This document shows, in pieces, positions 1-11,913 of a DNA stretch of 39,916 nt (the first letter of the stretch is position 1; the number at the start of each line of letters is the position of its first letter). The position numbers and the translations under genes were made by a program. This stretch comes from Nymphaea colorata. Taxonomy: Eukaryota; Streptophyta; Magnoliopsida; Nymphaeales; Nymphaeaceae. The stretch is from contig NW_022205012.1 of NCBI RefSeq assembly GCF_008831285.2, forward strand, positions 1-39,916, written 5' to 3'. Under the pieces are notes generated by a model, which made no database searches, was not told where the DNA came from, and saw nothing but the letters and a program-made list of their open reading frames with translations.

Positions 1-95
1 CAACCCCAACCCAACCCAACCCCAACCCCAACCCCAACCCCAACCCCAACCCCAACCCCAACCCCAACCCCAACCCCAACCCCAACCCCAACCCC
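1..95. repeat. Telomere, C4A2 repeats
   Basis: Tandem CCCCAA units run from the first base to position 95 and then stop abruptly at a T-rich sequence, so this is the end of a linear chromosome read on its C-rich strand. C4A2 is the repeat of Tetrahymena and relatives; spirotrichs use C4A4. Two units near the outer end (about 10-19) are CCCAA, one C short, which could be telomerase variation or a base-call error. No matching G-rich telomere is seen at the right end, so the chromosome continues past 39916. Confidence 0.97.
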
Positions 96-241
96 TTTGT
101 GTTATTTTCAAATATATGCCGATATTATCCTTATTAAAACATCAAAAGATTTCCTCCTACTCTTTTGCTGATATGATCATCTACAGCTCTTTCCTGAGTT
201 CCATCACCTCCACCCTTCTTATTTTTTACAACTATTTTATC
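96..241. other. Short subtelomeric spacer
   Basis: About 146 bp separate the telomere from the stop codon of the first gene. The stretch is AT-rich with no repeats that I can see. A short plus-strand ORF begins at 116, but the minus-strand gene that ends at 242 reads better through the shared region, so I treat that ORF as spurious. Confidence 0.6.
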
Positions 242-985
242 TCATCTTACTTTTTGGATAGCTTAAACAAAAGAGTTTTGTACTTCTCCATATTGGTAAA
301 TTTTACAATTTTAATCTTTCGGTTTCAGCAAAAAGCTCTCTTAGTTCTTATCGAAGCCGCGATTTCCTGCTAAATTCAGCCTCTTATTTTTTGGCTCGAT
401 CCTGGTTGAGTTGCAGACGCATATTTGGTCTTTGGAGGCTGCCAGCTTTTCCCATATAGCTGAACTTATGCTGTAGTTGCAGGAAGTGGACAGGGGATCA
501 CTGACGTGGCTGCTCTTCCTGCGATTTTAAGTTTTTCCAAGGGTCTTGCCACATTATCGTCCACCATGATGCTGCAACAGGAGAGCCAGGTTGGAGGTGG
601 ATGTTGGCGCCTTTGTTGTCGGGTGCGTTGAGGTTTCTTCCTTACTAGCGAAGAGCTTCACAGGAGTGGGGTCTATTCGTTAGGGGTGGTCATTTGGTAG
701 TGGTCAAGCTCGTCCTCGATGATGGTGAGGTCCTTGTAAGGAGTTGAAAGGGTGATGTTCTTAGCGAGGCTTTTTGGCTTGAGTTCGAATTTCCGTTCCT
801 CCTTGAGCTCTCGCTTATAGTTGAAGCCGCAACATGAGGAGCGGGATTATTGGCTCGCGTACCTGTTGGGGTGACTCTACGGATCATCTATTCGTTTAAC
901 AATAATTTTATTCAACCAAGCTCACAAAATCTTCTTCAAAAATCATACAATCAACCCCGCATACTTTGCTTTGATGGTTTGTCAT
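242..985 (-). CDS. Hypothetical protein, multi-exon, telomere-proximal
   Basis: I do not recognise this protein. Two long minus-strand stretches read as protein with TAA/TAG as glutamine. The upstream one, near 690-900, is rich in Lys and Glu and includes KRELKEERKFELKPKSLAKN. The downstream one, 242 to about 645, includes SAIWEKLAASKDQICVCNS and ends at TGA 242-244. The two lie in different frames; a GT...AG intron of about 17 nt near 640-657 would join them. The 5' end is less clear: an ATG at 983-985 opens a short frame that needs at least one more intron to reach the main one. The result would be roughly 200-230 residues. There is no obvious membrane segment or known motif, and two adjacent Cys precede the basic-acidic stretch. 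The gene is divergent from the WD-like gene at 1031. The strand is fairly certain; the exon structure is approximate. Confidence 0.5.
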
Positions 986-1030
986 TTCCTTAAGCTAAGT
1001 TATTGGAGAGCAATTCTATTTACTATTTCT

Positions 1031-2430
1031 ATGGACAGGTTATTCTAAATAATGACTGAAGTCTGCAATTATAAACATATTTTGATGAATCTGCGGGAAT
1101 TCGGCTACACAGCGACCTCGAAAGAGCTGCACGTGGGAGCAAGTGGAACGACACCCTCAGTGAAGTCCTTACGGAGTCGCCCCCAATCTTCGATATCAGT
1201 AACATCCAAGTCAATACCTTTGAGCTCGAGCATTCCCACACCAGTCTACTCTAGTTCGACCAGAGTCTCTACTACTTCTTCATCTCGATAGCAGCAAAAG
1301 CTAGAAGAAGAAGAAAAATTCACACTCATACTTTCTTCCTTCAAGAAGCAAGACGGCGAAATCGTTCGGTTAGCATCAAGGGCTTCAAAGGCACTCCTTC
1401 AGTCTTGGCTACTGGCTTTCTCACGCTAAGTGATCCATCCAAACAGCTGAAAATAAGACGAATTCAAAAATGAAGGAGCATCGAGCAGGTATAGAATGGT
1501 TGCTCTAATTGGCTTAGAATAGGGCTTCATAAAAATAGTCGAGTTTACCGAACGTGAAGGAAGCATCAAGATCATCACAAACTCACACAAAATCGAACAG
1601 AAATCAGTGGTGTCCATCATCCCTGCGGACAAGAGGTACTATGGGCAGAAAAACATTTGCTTCATACTGATGGAAGACAACAAGTTGTTTGTCTACAATT
1701 ACCTTATCAGACAGATCATTGCCATCTTTCAACCGCCAATCCTGAGTCACGACTTCGCTATATGCATGAGTTTGCACATCTCTGGCAACTTCATCGCTAC
1801 TGCTAGCAAGTCAGGCCAGGTCTTCTTTTGGTAGCTTAACAAACAAGTTTTTGAGGCTATTGGGAAATCATAAAATCGCATCAAGAAGAAAGTGAGAAAT
1901 GAGCCTGAGGCCAACACAGAGGAAGTATAGGAGTTTGTTTGGTAGTTTTCAGCCAAGGATAGGGTAATCAACGTTTTCCCCATGTACGCTTTGCACTCCG
2001 CGTCAATCCACGGCCTCAAGTGGATCTCCTTCTATGGAAATTTGATGGCGATGGTATCAAGAACCGGTCTCTTCAAACTATTGCAGTCAACTTCCAGATG
2101 CGTGACTAATTCCTCAGTCTTCTTGAATACCAGATCTAGGAAGGAGAGGCAGTTTCAAGTGTGCAAATTTTCCCCGAGTTGGAAGTTCTGGTGTCACTAA
2201 GCGCCTGAAATATGTTTCCCTGCTCTCAGAGGAGGAGTCTAGGGCGCGTGCCAACGACGAGGCCACTCTGAAGTGGAGATAGAAGCCTCAAGCGAAACGA
2301 TTACCACTCACGCATGAATTCCAACTGCTACGGACCCAAAACAAGCAAAGAGTGTCTTATCGAGAAGATCAAATTCGGAGGGGACCTACGCATCGACAAG
2401 GTGGAACGCGTTCGCATTGCCGAGAAGTGA
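1031..2430 (+). CDS. WD40-repeat-like protein, several small introns
   Basis: Multi-exon gene. The clearest part, about 1451-2200, is one frame with TAA/TAG read as Gln and contains a beta-propeller-like stretch (SLHISGNFIATASKSGQVFF followed by Trp) typical of one WD blade, plus VALIGLEQGFIKIVEF. Upstream, 1113-1450 switches frame more than once; introns of about 17-28 nt (for example near 1251-1272 and 1420-1447) would join the pieces. The start is taken at ATG 1031, whose frame would splice near 1038 into the run LERAARGSKWNDTLSEVLTE, but that first intron would be about 74 nt, long for this genome. The 3' end is uncertain: one frame stops at TGA 2428-2430 after KIKFGGDLRIDKVERVRIAE, while a second plausible frame continues to about 2600. 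The ATAS-type blade is shared by many families, including PROPPIN/ATG18, but I do not see the FRRG lipid-binding motif, so no narrower call is made. It is convergent with the PB1-ZZ gene. Confidence 0.6.
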
Positions 2431-3832
2431 AAGGCAAACTGGTGGACTTCACCTATGGGATTGTTAGCGGATAATGCAAGTTTGTGTTGGTCGGCAACTC
2501 CAAAGAGTACGGCATCGCCCCCTGTGATGATTCTTTGGAGTTGAAAGATGATATCATTTATTTGTTTTAAAAGATTTTTCTTATCATTTTTTCTATTGAT
2601 TAATGGCTCTATGGCTTTTTATTGCTTGATGAGCTCATAGCATCTAGGTAGCTCGTGTTTTAGAATTTTCCTGTGGTGTACTTCTTCACTAACTCATCCG
2701 TAATGCCGACGTAACGCTTCAGCTTCTTTACCTTTTGAAGCTTTTATTTCTCTGTTAAAGGCCATTTGCCGTCATCTGAATATTGGGCTTTGGAGGAACT
2801 GCGGTCGTATCACTTTGAGAAGCGCTTGGGACCGTTTGAGCTTGGGGCTCTGCAGTAAAGTCAGCTGGATTGTCTGTATGGAAGGTGGTCTTCTTGAGTT
2901 CAATATTCCGACTATTGGCATGAACACTGCGGTAATAAAATGATTTTTCAATGAGTTGCTTGTACATTTGGTTGAATTTCTCTTTTAGATATTTGTTGAT
3001 CTCCTCTTCGTTTCCATTTTTGGGCGAGCAAGAACCACCCTTTCCTTTCTTTGTCCTCAAAAACAATATCTTTTTCGGTGATAGTTTTTATACTCTTGCT
3101 CTTGATGGTCTGAATAGAACGTTTGATTTTGGCAAAGGGATGTGACTTGAATTTGTGGTTTTTGAGTTACCTATCGGATATCGTTTCCTTAGCCTCACAC
3201 TAAGGACATAAGATAAAATCCTAAGGACAGACCAAGCAGACATAATAAGGTCCTCGGAAGGCTCTACTTCCGCATTCTGAGCAAGTCTTTCCAAGATCTA
3301 TGGCAAGCTCATTATCCCTAATGACTCGGTAACGCTTATGCATCTCTTTTTGGGTAATATCGGCTATCGCACTGACGATATCCCTCACAGCATCCTAAAA
3401 AGCCATCTCAGGCCTCGTCTATTAAACCTCAGACTTAGAGTCTGGCGGTTATACCTTGAGCGCAGCCTTGATCTCAGCACTCAGAGCCTATTCCAGCATA
3501 ACCGAATTGTTTTCATCCTTTTACGGTTTTAATGGGGGATTGGCTGAGGATGGGAGCATCTATGACTTCATAGATATCTCTGAGTTATCAGCAGACTCAT
3601 CAGTGATCAGGTTGATGACCTGTCCCCTGTAGTTCTTAAGAAGCGGTCGTAAGTTAGAGTCATTGAGCTCCTCCCAATGATCATCAGAGTAATACTCCAA
3701 TCTAAAGCTTTTGGTGGTATAGCGTGTCAGCTTGGTATGGAAGCTTTCAAAGGTGATCTTGGGTGATACCGACGATGGTTTTTTGACAGGCTTTCCATTT
3801 TTTTGGATGACCAGTTCTATCTTGTCCGTCAT
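2369..3832 (-). CDS. PB1 + ZZ zinc finger protein (p62/NBR1-like architecture)
   Basis: The start is ATG 3830-3832. Residues 1 to about 80 look like a PB1 domain: an N-terminal strand with a basic patch (MTDKIELVIQKNGKPVKKP), then FRLEYYSDDHWEELND, resembling an acidic OPCA loop. One frame continues to about 3065 and carries a ZZ zinc finger from about residue 184: two CxxC pairs (TCSEC; VCLVC) followed by DFILC, CPQC and a KSHPF histidine region. Introns at 3040-3064 and 2788-2813 restore the frame. Then comes a charged helical region ending YVGITDELVKKYTTGKF. In-frame reading first meets TGA at 2369-2371, overlapping the neighbour's 3' end antisense; the tail below about 2640 is doubtful and may contain another intron. 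PB1 with ZZ is the plan of selective-autophagy receptors p62/SQSTM1 and NBR1, where PB1 mediates oligomerisation. I could not identify an LC3-interacting motif or a UBA domain with confidence. Confidence 0.78.
2788..2813 (-). other. Intron, 26 nt (PB1-ZZ gene)
   Basis: GT...AG on the minus strand. Removal shifts the frame by 26 nt and joins SASQS to the coding run YSDDGKWPLTEKQKLQKVKK, whereas the unspliced frame soon meets TGA at 2719. Confidence 0.75.
3040..3064 (-). other. Intron, 25 nt (PB1-ZZ gene)
   Basis: GT...AG on the minus strand. Removal joins TEKDI to GGSCSPKNGNEEEINKYL. A 16-nt alternative with the same donor keeps the same frame, so the exact acceptor needs RNA evidence. Confidence 0.65.
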
Positions 3833-3986
3833 GCTCGCTAATAAGTATGGATTATTAATACAATAAAGATTAGATTGAATAATATGGATATGATATGCGG
3901 GGCATGTGAGGTAATTCTTTGCAAGATGAAATGAAATCAATGAGGTATTAATCTCCTAAATATTATAGTCATTTATCATAGTTGGC

Positions 3987-6900
3987 ATGCAGGAAAAGGC
4001 CTAATAGCCAGGTTCCTCAGTACCTCTCACCAAGAAGGTGCTATTCATTGTCAATTTGATTATAGTGTGGGCGCTCATCATCACCTACTGCGTACTCAGC
4101 CAGTCTCTCTTTTCAACTATCGCCCTTATCTTCCTCCTCGTGTCGGTCATCCTCACCATCGCCAGACCCTACAGCATCGGTCCTGAACCCAGCGAGCGAG
4201 TGCCTGCTCGAGAACGTAGAGTCTACTGCTTTCCCGTTGAGAAGGTAGTATGGACATTGTTCTCGTGCCTAATATCGCGTTTTTGGCTGCAAAGATAGTC
4301 ATCTACTTCAGCTTCTCCAGTGATATGACCGATAATGAGAAGAGCTTCTTAGAGGTAAGCAACCTAGTGGTCGTCTTTGTGCCCATGATCATGATTCCCT
4401 TTGGAATTATAGCGGCCTTTACGCCGACAGAAGTAGTACCTTACTATCCTTCAAGCAAAAGATAAATCAGTTAGCACCTCTTCCGCTTTACCTAATCCTG
4501 TGTCTGCTGATAATACTGATCCAAATATTTTCAGTATCGATTACGGGCTCATCTACTTCTTCATCACGATCTACCTCTTCTGGATGAAAAGTTTCAACTT
4601 CAAGGATATTTACTTCAAAGTCCTCCTCATCACCGTCCAAGTGATGACGACTATCACCATCTCCGTCACTTCCTCGTCACTGCTCCTTATCTTGACTCAC
4701 CCAAGCCATAAATGATTACTAGTTTCTTGGCTTCAATTCACTGATGACTTCGGCTCGGATGCATTTGCACGCGGCATTTCATATGCGAGATCCTCCTCTC
4801 CTGATGTGCGCCCTACTGAACCGTTTCTTCATCTATGAGACCCTTAACTCCGTCTACCTCGCTTACTATGCTCCTTATGTCGAGGTCAGCTAGTTGAAGC
4901 AAATCCAGCAAGCCTTGCAGAGGGAGCGATGTGGAGGGAGGAGGGGCCTCCGACAGGAGGTCTTGAACGAAAAGCTGCTGCCTCAGCGCTCCTCCGCTAA
5001 AGTAACCCCCTTTAAACAGTAGATGGAGATGAGAGACATGTCCGAACGCGAAAGTTTCCATTCCGAAAAACACGAAAAGCTCCCCAAACATCATAGCCAA
5101 AAAAATGAAGTCGAGGAAAAAGAACAACACTTCTTATAGGAGGTACTTAACTTTTAAGAGGAAAACGTCGATGAGACAGAAGAAGAACAGAAGGCTAGAT
5201 TACGTCGGCAAAAAAAATAATAAGCCTTCAACTGGAAGGAATTCAAACGTGCCGTCTTCACATCGATTTCGACGGTTATTCATTTCCTCAACTCACCAGA
5301 GTTTTCGCTAAGAGTTATCGAAGTGCTTTCGATAGTAGTAATTCAGCGATATAACAATGTATACTCCTTCGTCAATCTCTTCTGGTTGGCCTTCGTTTCT
5401 TCAGTCGAAAACCTCTTGTGGATCCGCATCTTCACAGCATTCATCCTTCCACTGTAGGTCTGCAACTTTGTCATCACCTATTTCTACAATATCCCGAATT
5501 CCCCTGCACAGTAATCACGAAGGATAGATTTTGGCTTCCAGTATTCGCAACAGATATGGCTGGACGTCATCATCTTCACCTATATCTCAACTACATCATT
5601 CTCTTTATAAAGTCATACCGCGTAATTAAAGAAGCCGCAGAAAAGAAGAAAGAAAGGGGACGACGCAGGCCCAAGACTTGGGATTAATTACTGCTTTTTC
5701 TTTAGATATACATATCTTCTCACTCTGGTGGCCCTCTTTTTCCTCGGATTCAGCAATCCCACATAATCAACTTGATATATGTGACTCTCTTCCTGATCTT
5801 CTTTTCAAACGGTGATAACCTCATCTTTATCGTACGCTAGCGTGGGCGGCGGAAGAGCATGCCATCACCACTTTTTCCAAGCACTATTGGCACATAATTG
5901 TATACTTTACACTGCTAATCATCATCGTTAAATACTTATATTTTCTTTTCTTCAACGGTGATGTCAGCAACTGGCTAGATCCAACAGGCATCAACGGGGT
6001 CTATAACTGGTCTTTTAATTTTTCTCTGTCAAGCTATTGCCCAAGTAATACGACACCCTTCTTCATAGTCTTCGTCCTAGCCTAAATTCAGATCATAATA
6101 TATCGCTCCTACATTTATACTAACTATAGTTTCTCAATCATGGCTGACTTCGTGGGAGGAACTTCAAAACAGGCGGCAACGATTAAGTCCAAACTGAAGC
6201 GTGGATTTATCGATTTTGTTGTGATGGCAAATGAGATATATTATCAGAGTCTTTATTTCGTGTCAGGCTTTATCATCATTGGATGCAGCTATCGATGGAG
6301 CTTAATCGGGCTGGCCATAGTGATACTCACTTGTATGGGGCTACTATCATCTTTCAGTAAAAAGCTACTAGGCAGCATCTTGTTCCTCAATTTGGCCTTT
6401 CTCTTCCTAAACTATCTAATTCTGCTGATTAACGAGTACCCGATTATCAACGATTCGATTGGGCAAGCATTCATCGATCAAATCAATAAAATATCTCTGT
6501 TGATCGGTTTTTCTCTCGCCAAGGACTCATATGCTAGCCTCTTCGTTCTCAATATTGTAATTTTTTACTTCTGCGTTATATGCTATGGTCTTTCAAACAT
6601 TTTAGAAGCGAAAGAGTTCGACGATTTGAGCCTAAGTCACTCCTCATCACGAGCCAGTAGCATTGTTGATGAGCACAGATAATTCAGGGAGCCTACTATT
6701 GTGGATTCTTAATATGATGATAACGATTTGCGTAGAACTTCAAGCGGATGTAATCGAATCTACTCGGAGGTTCTACTCATAAAACTTGGTGCGAAAGTAC
6801 AAGTGGATACGCAATACAGGCAACTTCATGCGGATGTTTTGACTGATCTTGTGGCCATTCTGGTGATCATTTAGAGTCTCTACTTTAGGCTCTCCATCAG

Positions 6901-9900
6901 CATGTTCCTCTTCCTACTGGTTACTTAGTCTACTACTTTAAACTCTTGACAACATTGGCTCCATCTACGACGCCAGCAAGTTTAGCAATAAAGTAGAGGC
7001 GCAGTGGACCAGTTCGCACGTAAGGAAAAGTTGCTGGAAGATGAGGAACACCAAGAAAGTTCATTGGTGATCAGGCCAAAGTGGAGGATGCGCAAAAGTT
7101 CATAGAATTCAAGGCATAAAATATCAAGTCCTGAAGAATGATTCACGTAGGCAAATATGGAAATATTCTGCTATCCTCAGTGTATCTTGCCTCATTCTCA
7201 CATACGCTTCCCAGTTTCTCATTTCTGAGTTCTATACTACCTATATCGTGTTCGCTTACACTGAAAAGATAGAGATTGTACTTTTCTTGCTTGGTGTGAA
7301 CTCAGACACTAATTTTGGCGACTATGTCTACTTCTACTACATAATGCTTGCCATCAACATCATAGAAAAGCTTACAATTGCCTTCTCTGAACGCATGCTC
7401 CACCATCAGAATTAGGTGGCCGAGCAGGAAGCATAGCAGGACATCAAGGAATTACCTAAGTTGGAAAATCCTTTGTATCTCATCAACCGCTTCGTAAGTG
7501 AAGATTTTATATTGGGAAAAGAAGGTAGGGAGCTTGTTGGTCCTCCCCAAGAAGCAGTATCAGCATTGCTGTACCTTTGCAGGATAATTGTCTTAAGGAA
7601 GGGAACCTGCTCATCTACTTCTAGTATAAGATGGTAATGATTCGGCTAAATGTGCTTTATGGGTGTGTTCACTTCATGATTCGCTTTTATCTGTGGCTGA
7701 TGTTGATCAACCTGTACTCAAAGGGCAACGTCTTTGCTTTCGCTTATCTGATCGCTGTTCTCGCCTTTTGGTTCCGTGATGTCAATTTCGGTCTCATCAG
7801 AAACATCAACAAGGCAGCCATCATCATTCTGCTCCTTCAATACTTCTTCCTTCTTCTGGATATCAACACTACAACATCCCCATCGCCATTCCGACACAGA
7901 AACCTTAGTCTGCTCGAATATTTGATCGATAATCCCGCATGGGTTGACTTTCTGGCCGTAAGCAGCAACGCTGATAATAATGACAGCTATCTTGGCAGTT
8001 TTCTCATCAACTCAATCATCATCTTCTTCACAGAACTTTGCTTCACCATTTATCAAGAAATCGCAGAGGTGATTATGCGCTCCATTTTGGGACTTTACCG
8101 CAAATACGAGAGCATTTTGCAGAAATGGAAGGAGAGGGAGCTGAGGGTGAGCAAATATAGGTTAATTTATCGGCATACAAAGTGGGGCATCGAATGGGAG
8201 TTTTCCTTTACTAAAACTTGATAATGAACAGCTATCTTATCGTTTCTCTGCTGATGTTCATGCTCTTATCGGGTGTGCATAATTACCTTGCAGTTTGTCT
8301 CCTTTTCATCGCTTTCCTCTATATCTACCTTGGCATCTTCACGGCTCTGAGCTAACGCTAGGATATTTTAACTACACTCGTATCTTCTTCCGCATTTTCA
8401 ACGTCCTGCAATTTATCATTCTCTTCATCAGCATCCTCCTTAACATGCCCTTTATCCCCACCACTGGAAACATCTCTAACATATTAAACTAGTTCAAAGC
8501 TTTGACCAGTATCGAACAGATCATATTGATTCTCTTCATACAAGTTTGGATCGATCTTAATGCTTCTCGAAGCTTCAAGTCGATGGCTGATGAGTATCGT
8601 GATCAAAATCGCAAAAAAAGGAATATTGCTTTAAGGTGTCTTACTTTCCAACGCAATAATCATCTATTATCATCTCTAATTAGGTAGTTCAAAGAAATTC
8701 TTTCGTTTGACAATAACATTGCCTAAGCTATGAACATCATAAAATCTGGCACGCTACAACTAAGCGCCAAATGAAGGTGATGATTACGATTTCGGCACAT
8801 TCAATAGAAAAATCAACAAGCGCATCAGCAAGAAATAGAAGAGGAGCAAATAGGCAACGACCATAAACCTTTCTCAACTGTTCTAAAGGAATTCGCTGTG
8901 ATTCACACCGACGTTCCTTTAGCATTCAATTACTACGATACTTTGCGTTACATTACTAAAACATTGGTGGAGTTATTGCATATGACAACCTGCAGTTATC
9001 AGCCTGGCGCTTCATCAAGGAAGATTACGATGTCATTGAAAACTGCTTGATGAGTTTGATGAGCAAATGCGGTTAATTGCCAATGATATTGCCCAGAATG
9101 ACAGTGACACCATTACAGACGTTCTTATGGATGTGAAATCGCAAATTACTCATGATGCAAATGCCAAGCCGCCGATAATTCATGAAGACTTTTCGGAAAG
9201 ATTGGCCATCAGGCCTGAAAATTTCCACCAGCGTGACAAGGGCAAGTTCAGATTGTTTCCCTTCGTGCTGAGCAACCTCGATGCCTTTATCATGTTCCTT
9301 ATGGAGATTTATTACTGTGTAAACCCATGCCTGCTATCCTTGCCAATGATTGCTTTTGGATTCTGCTATTATCTCATGCAAGTCGTAAGCTCATCTTCCT
9401 TCTTCTTATCTACATCTTTCTTCTTATTTTCTTTGGAGAAATTGTGCAAATTCTTGAAATAAGTAGTACCACTGATGGATAAGCTGCTCTCAAGTTCTTT
9501 TTCTTCATCGACACTGATGGTACTGTTTCTTACTGTCTTCCCTATCTTTACTTCATGTTTGTTGTGATTTTTTCAACCAGGAAGTGATTAGGTATCGTGG
9601 CAACAAGTTCAAAGATTGTGAAGAGATGTAAAACTTGGAGAAGGCATTTCTGAGAGTGCTTATGAACGAAGAGGAAAAATCAAAGCTTTACCTATGGAAG
9701 TATAGCGAAGTCTAGCATTAGTTCCTTTAAAATATTAATCCTTATAACATTGCAGCTTACGAAATCTAAAATAATCTTGAACATCTCTTCTCAATGATGC
9801 TTCATTTTTCGCTGTCTTTTCAGATAGAAAGATAGGCGTGATCTTTACCCTCCGATTGCAGCTGTTCAAATCTTCCTGACGATTTACCTTATCTTCTTCT

Positions 9901-11673
9901 ATCCGTTGATGACAGACGTAAAGGGGTATTCTCTGGAGGAGTCTACAAAATATTATCAATTCAGCAGTGACATGGTGATAGGAGTGCTGGTGCATGTGGC
10001 GAACATGGTCATCTAAAGATATATCACAGTGATTGCCATCCCCCGAAAAGAAAAATTATTATCAAATACATCTATACAATCGTCATATTCATACTTTTCT
10101 GCTGGTTCATATACTATCTAGCTCCTTACAAGGCCTCACTTACCCTTTCCGCCTCTTCTACTCGCCCAGTCCTGCCCTCATTGCTTTTTCCTTTTCTATT
10201 CATCTACTTTTACCTCTCGCCATACAGTTAAGTACGGTTATAAAGAATTCAAAAGTCTTAACTCACTGATGACACGTCGTGGATACATTAATTACTACAT
10301 GACTCGGTCTACACTGCTATTCCTTTCCTCTACGAAGTAAAAATCATTATGGATTGGACTTTTTCGAATACAAGTCTTACCCTCTTTGACTGGTTCAGAA
10401 CTTTAGTATTTATCTGAGTTCATTCACATCCAAATAAACTATTACTCAGCAACTACAACTACTGTTCTCGGCAATACCATACCTTGGTATTACAAGATCA
10501 TTGGATGGACTGGCTTTATACTTATCCTTCTCATTATCTTTGGGCCAATGATCCTCTTTTCAGGTCTGAATCCCATCGCTGAGACTAACCTTATCGTTCT
10601 GGCTCTATGGTCTATCATTACAGATAAAAAATGGAAATTCCTTCACATTATACTAAACTTCTCACTTCTCAGTCCCACCTGTGATCTACAACGAATACAT
10701 GTTCGATACTCAAGGTTTCGATAATATATCCGTGCTGCAACAAATGACTTCTTCTGACATCTCATAGCAATTCTAAAGCATTACCTACGAAGCTTTTAGT
10801 GATAACAACTGGGGATCACCAATCCAAACTATGCCCAAATCCTCCAAAAATCAATCAGTCCATAACCGAACTAAGTGCAGGCAACCAATCCACGTATTAA
10901 TTCCAGCTAGTAGTCACATACCTCATCACAAGGAAATAACTTAAACCACTCCCTCTGACACAACATTCATCTATCCATCCGCAACCACATATCTCAACCT
11001 TACGCAGTTATAGTCCATCTACCAAACAATGACGGTATGTAATTCACCCACCAATCTCCCAATTTTTACATATCCCTCATTAGGCTCAATACCATCGGAA
11101 ACACATACAAGCCGAGACCGATCATTTATTACAATAATAGTCCCACAACTGGCCAACCGCAACAGCCATACCTCTTCAATGTCACCCTCAATCTCTTCTG
11201 CCAGCCTGGAGTATCAATATCACCAGTACAAATGATGTTTACTGGGGCTCTATTTGCCCTCTAATGGAACAGTCAACGGCTCGCAAGGTCTTGTGCTTTA
11301 CGTCTACTGCGATAAGTACCAAAACATCATTGGAGGGTATGGTTTCACCGCCCTTTACACTTCCATCATTCTGGTCGTTGCTGGCTACATCCGCACGATG
11401 GTCGACGGCAATCTCCCCCTCATAACATACCAGATGAATCCCAAGCCTGACAGCATTCTGCATATCTGCGAAGCCATCAACAGTCTGAGAGTGAGGCGGC
11501 AGTTCAGGGAAGAATATCTGATGTATTACTAGCTGATAGACATAATACGATCGCCAGAGATCATGAAGTATTTGTCAGGCAGCTATCCCTACCTGATTTA
11601 ATAGGCTCATGAGAGGGCATAAAGATGTAGGAGGAAAAAGAGATGGAAAAACAGAAAACATTATGATTTATGA
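3987..11673 (+). CDS. PIEZO: Piezo-type mechanosensitive cation channel
   Basis: Very large multi-TM protein. The 7.7-kb span fits the roughly 2500 residues usual for Piezo. The start is ATG 3987 (MQEKAQQ, with TAATAG as QQ) in frame with a first hydrophobic segment, VNLIIVWALIITYCVLSQSL. Hydrophobic helices recur throughout, for example near 5390-5600, 6190-6600, 7640-8080 and 9290-9420. The C terminus identifies the family. At 10430-10600 a pre-helix IHIQINYYSATTTT precedes GFILILLIIFGPMILFSGLN, the penultimate anchor/outer-helix region. At 11326-11570, GGYGFTALYTSIILVVAGYI is followed by MVDGNLPLI and then IRSPEIMKYL, the conserved Piezo inner helix and end (known family: GLYVS...VGKFVR...LYRSPE). 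The pieces lie in different frames joined by many small introns that I did not all place, so internal structure is approximate. TGA 11671-11673 ends the last frame. The start is divergent from the PB1-ZZ gene, with about 154 bp between start codons. Confidence 0.9.
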
Positions 11674-11913
11674 ATTTGATACTGCAAAAATGACCATAAA
11701 ACATCATCACATCAGTGACAGATTTTCTATTTTCTTTTAAAAGGAGACTTTTTGATGCATTAGCCACTCCTTATCTTGGGTATTTTTAGTTTTGCAAGAG
11801 TTGTGTGAATAGATATGCTATTTCTTTCTTATATCTTTTAAAATGCTCCAATGGGAAATGGTGGTGATTATTCCTCTTTGTTAAAGCAATATGGTTATTC
11901 CAGCTTGCGGTTT

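Noticed and set aside
116-409. Plus-strand ORF of 97 codons next to the telomere
   Set aside because: The minus-strand frame through 242-645 reads as a more protein-like sequence and joins an upstream exon, while this ORF has only AT-driven hydrophobic composition.
690-911. Minus-strand Ser/Thr/Arg-rich ORF ending at TGA 690
   Set aside because: An adjacent frame of the same strand (658-921) has clearly better coding character (KRELKEERKFELK and following).
1031-2430. Possibility that frame jumps here and in 14254-17359 mean pseudogenes or programmed frameshifting as in Euplotes
   Set aside because: GT...AG segments of about 17-28 nt account for most jumps, and fully resolved genes show the same small introns. 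Euplotes reads UGA as Cys and stops at UAA/UAG, the opposite of what is seen here.
4038-8492. Separate small membrane-protein genes suggested by short ORFs
   Set aside because: They are exons of one large Piezo gene: the direction is constant, TM segments follow one another and the C terminus is diagnostic.
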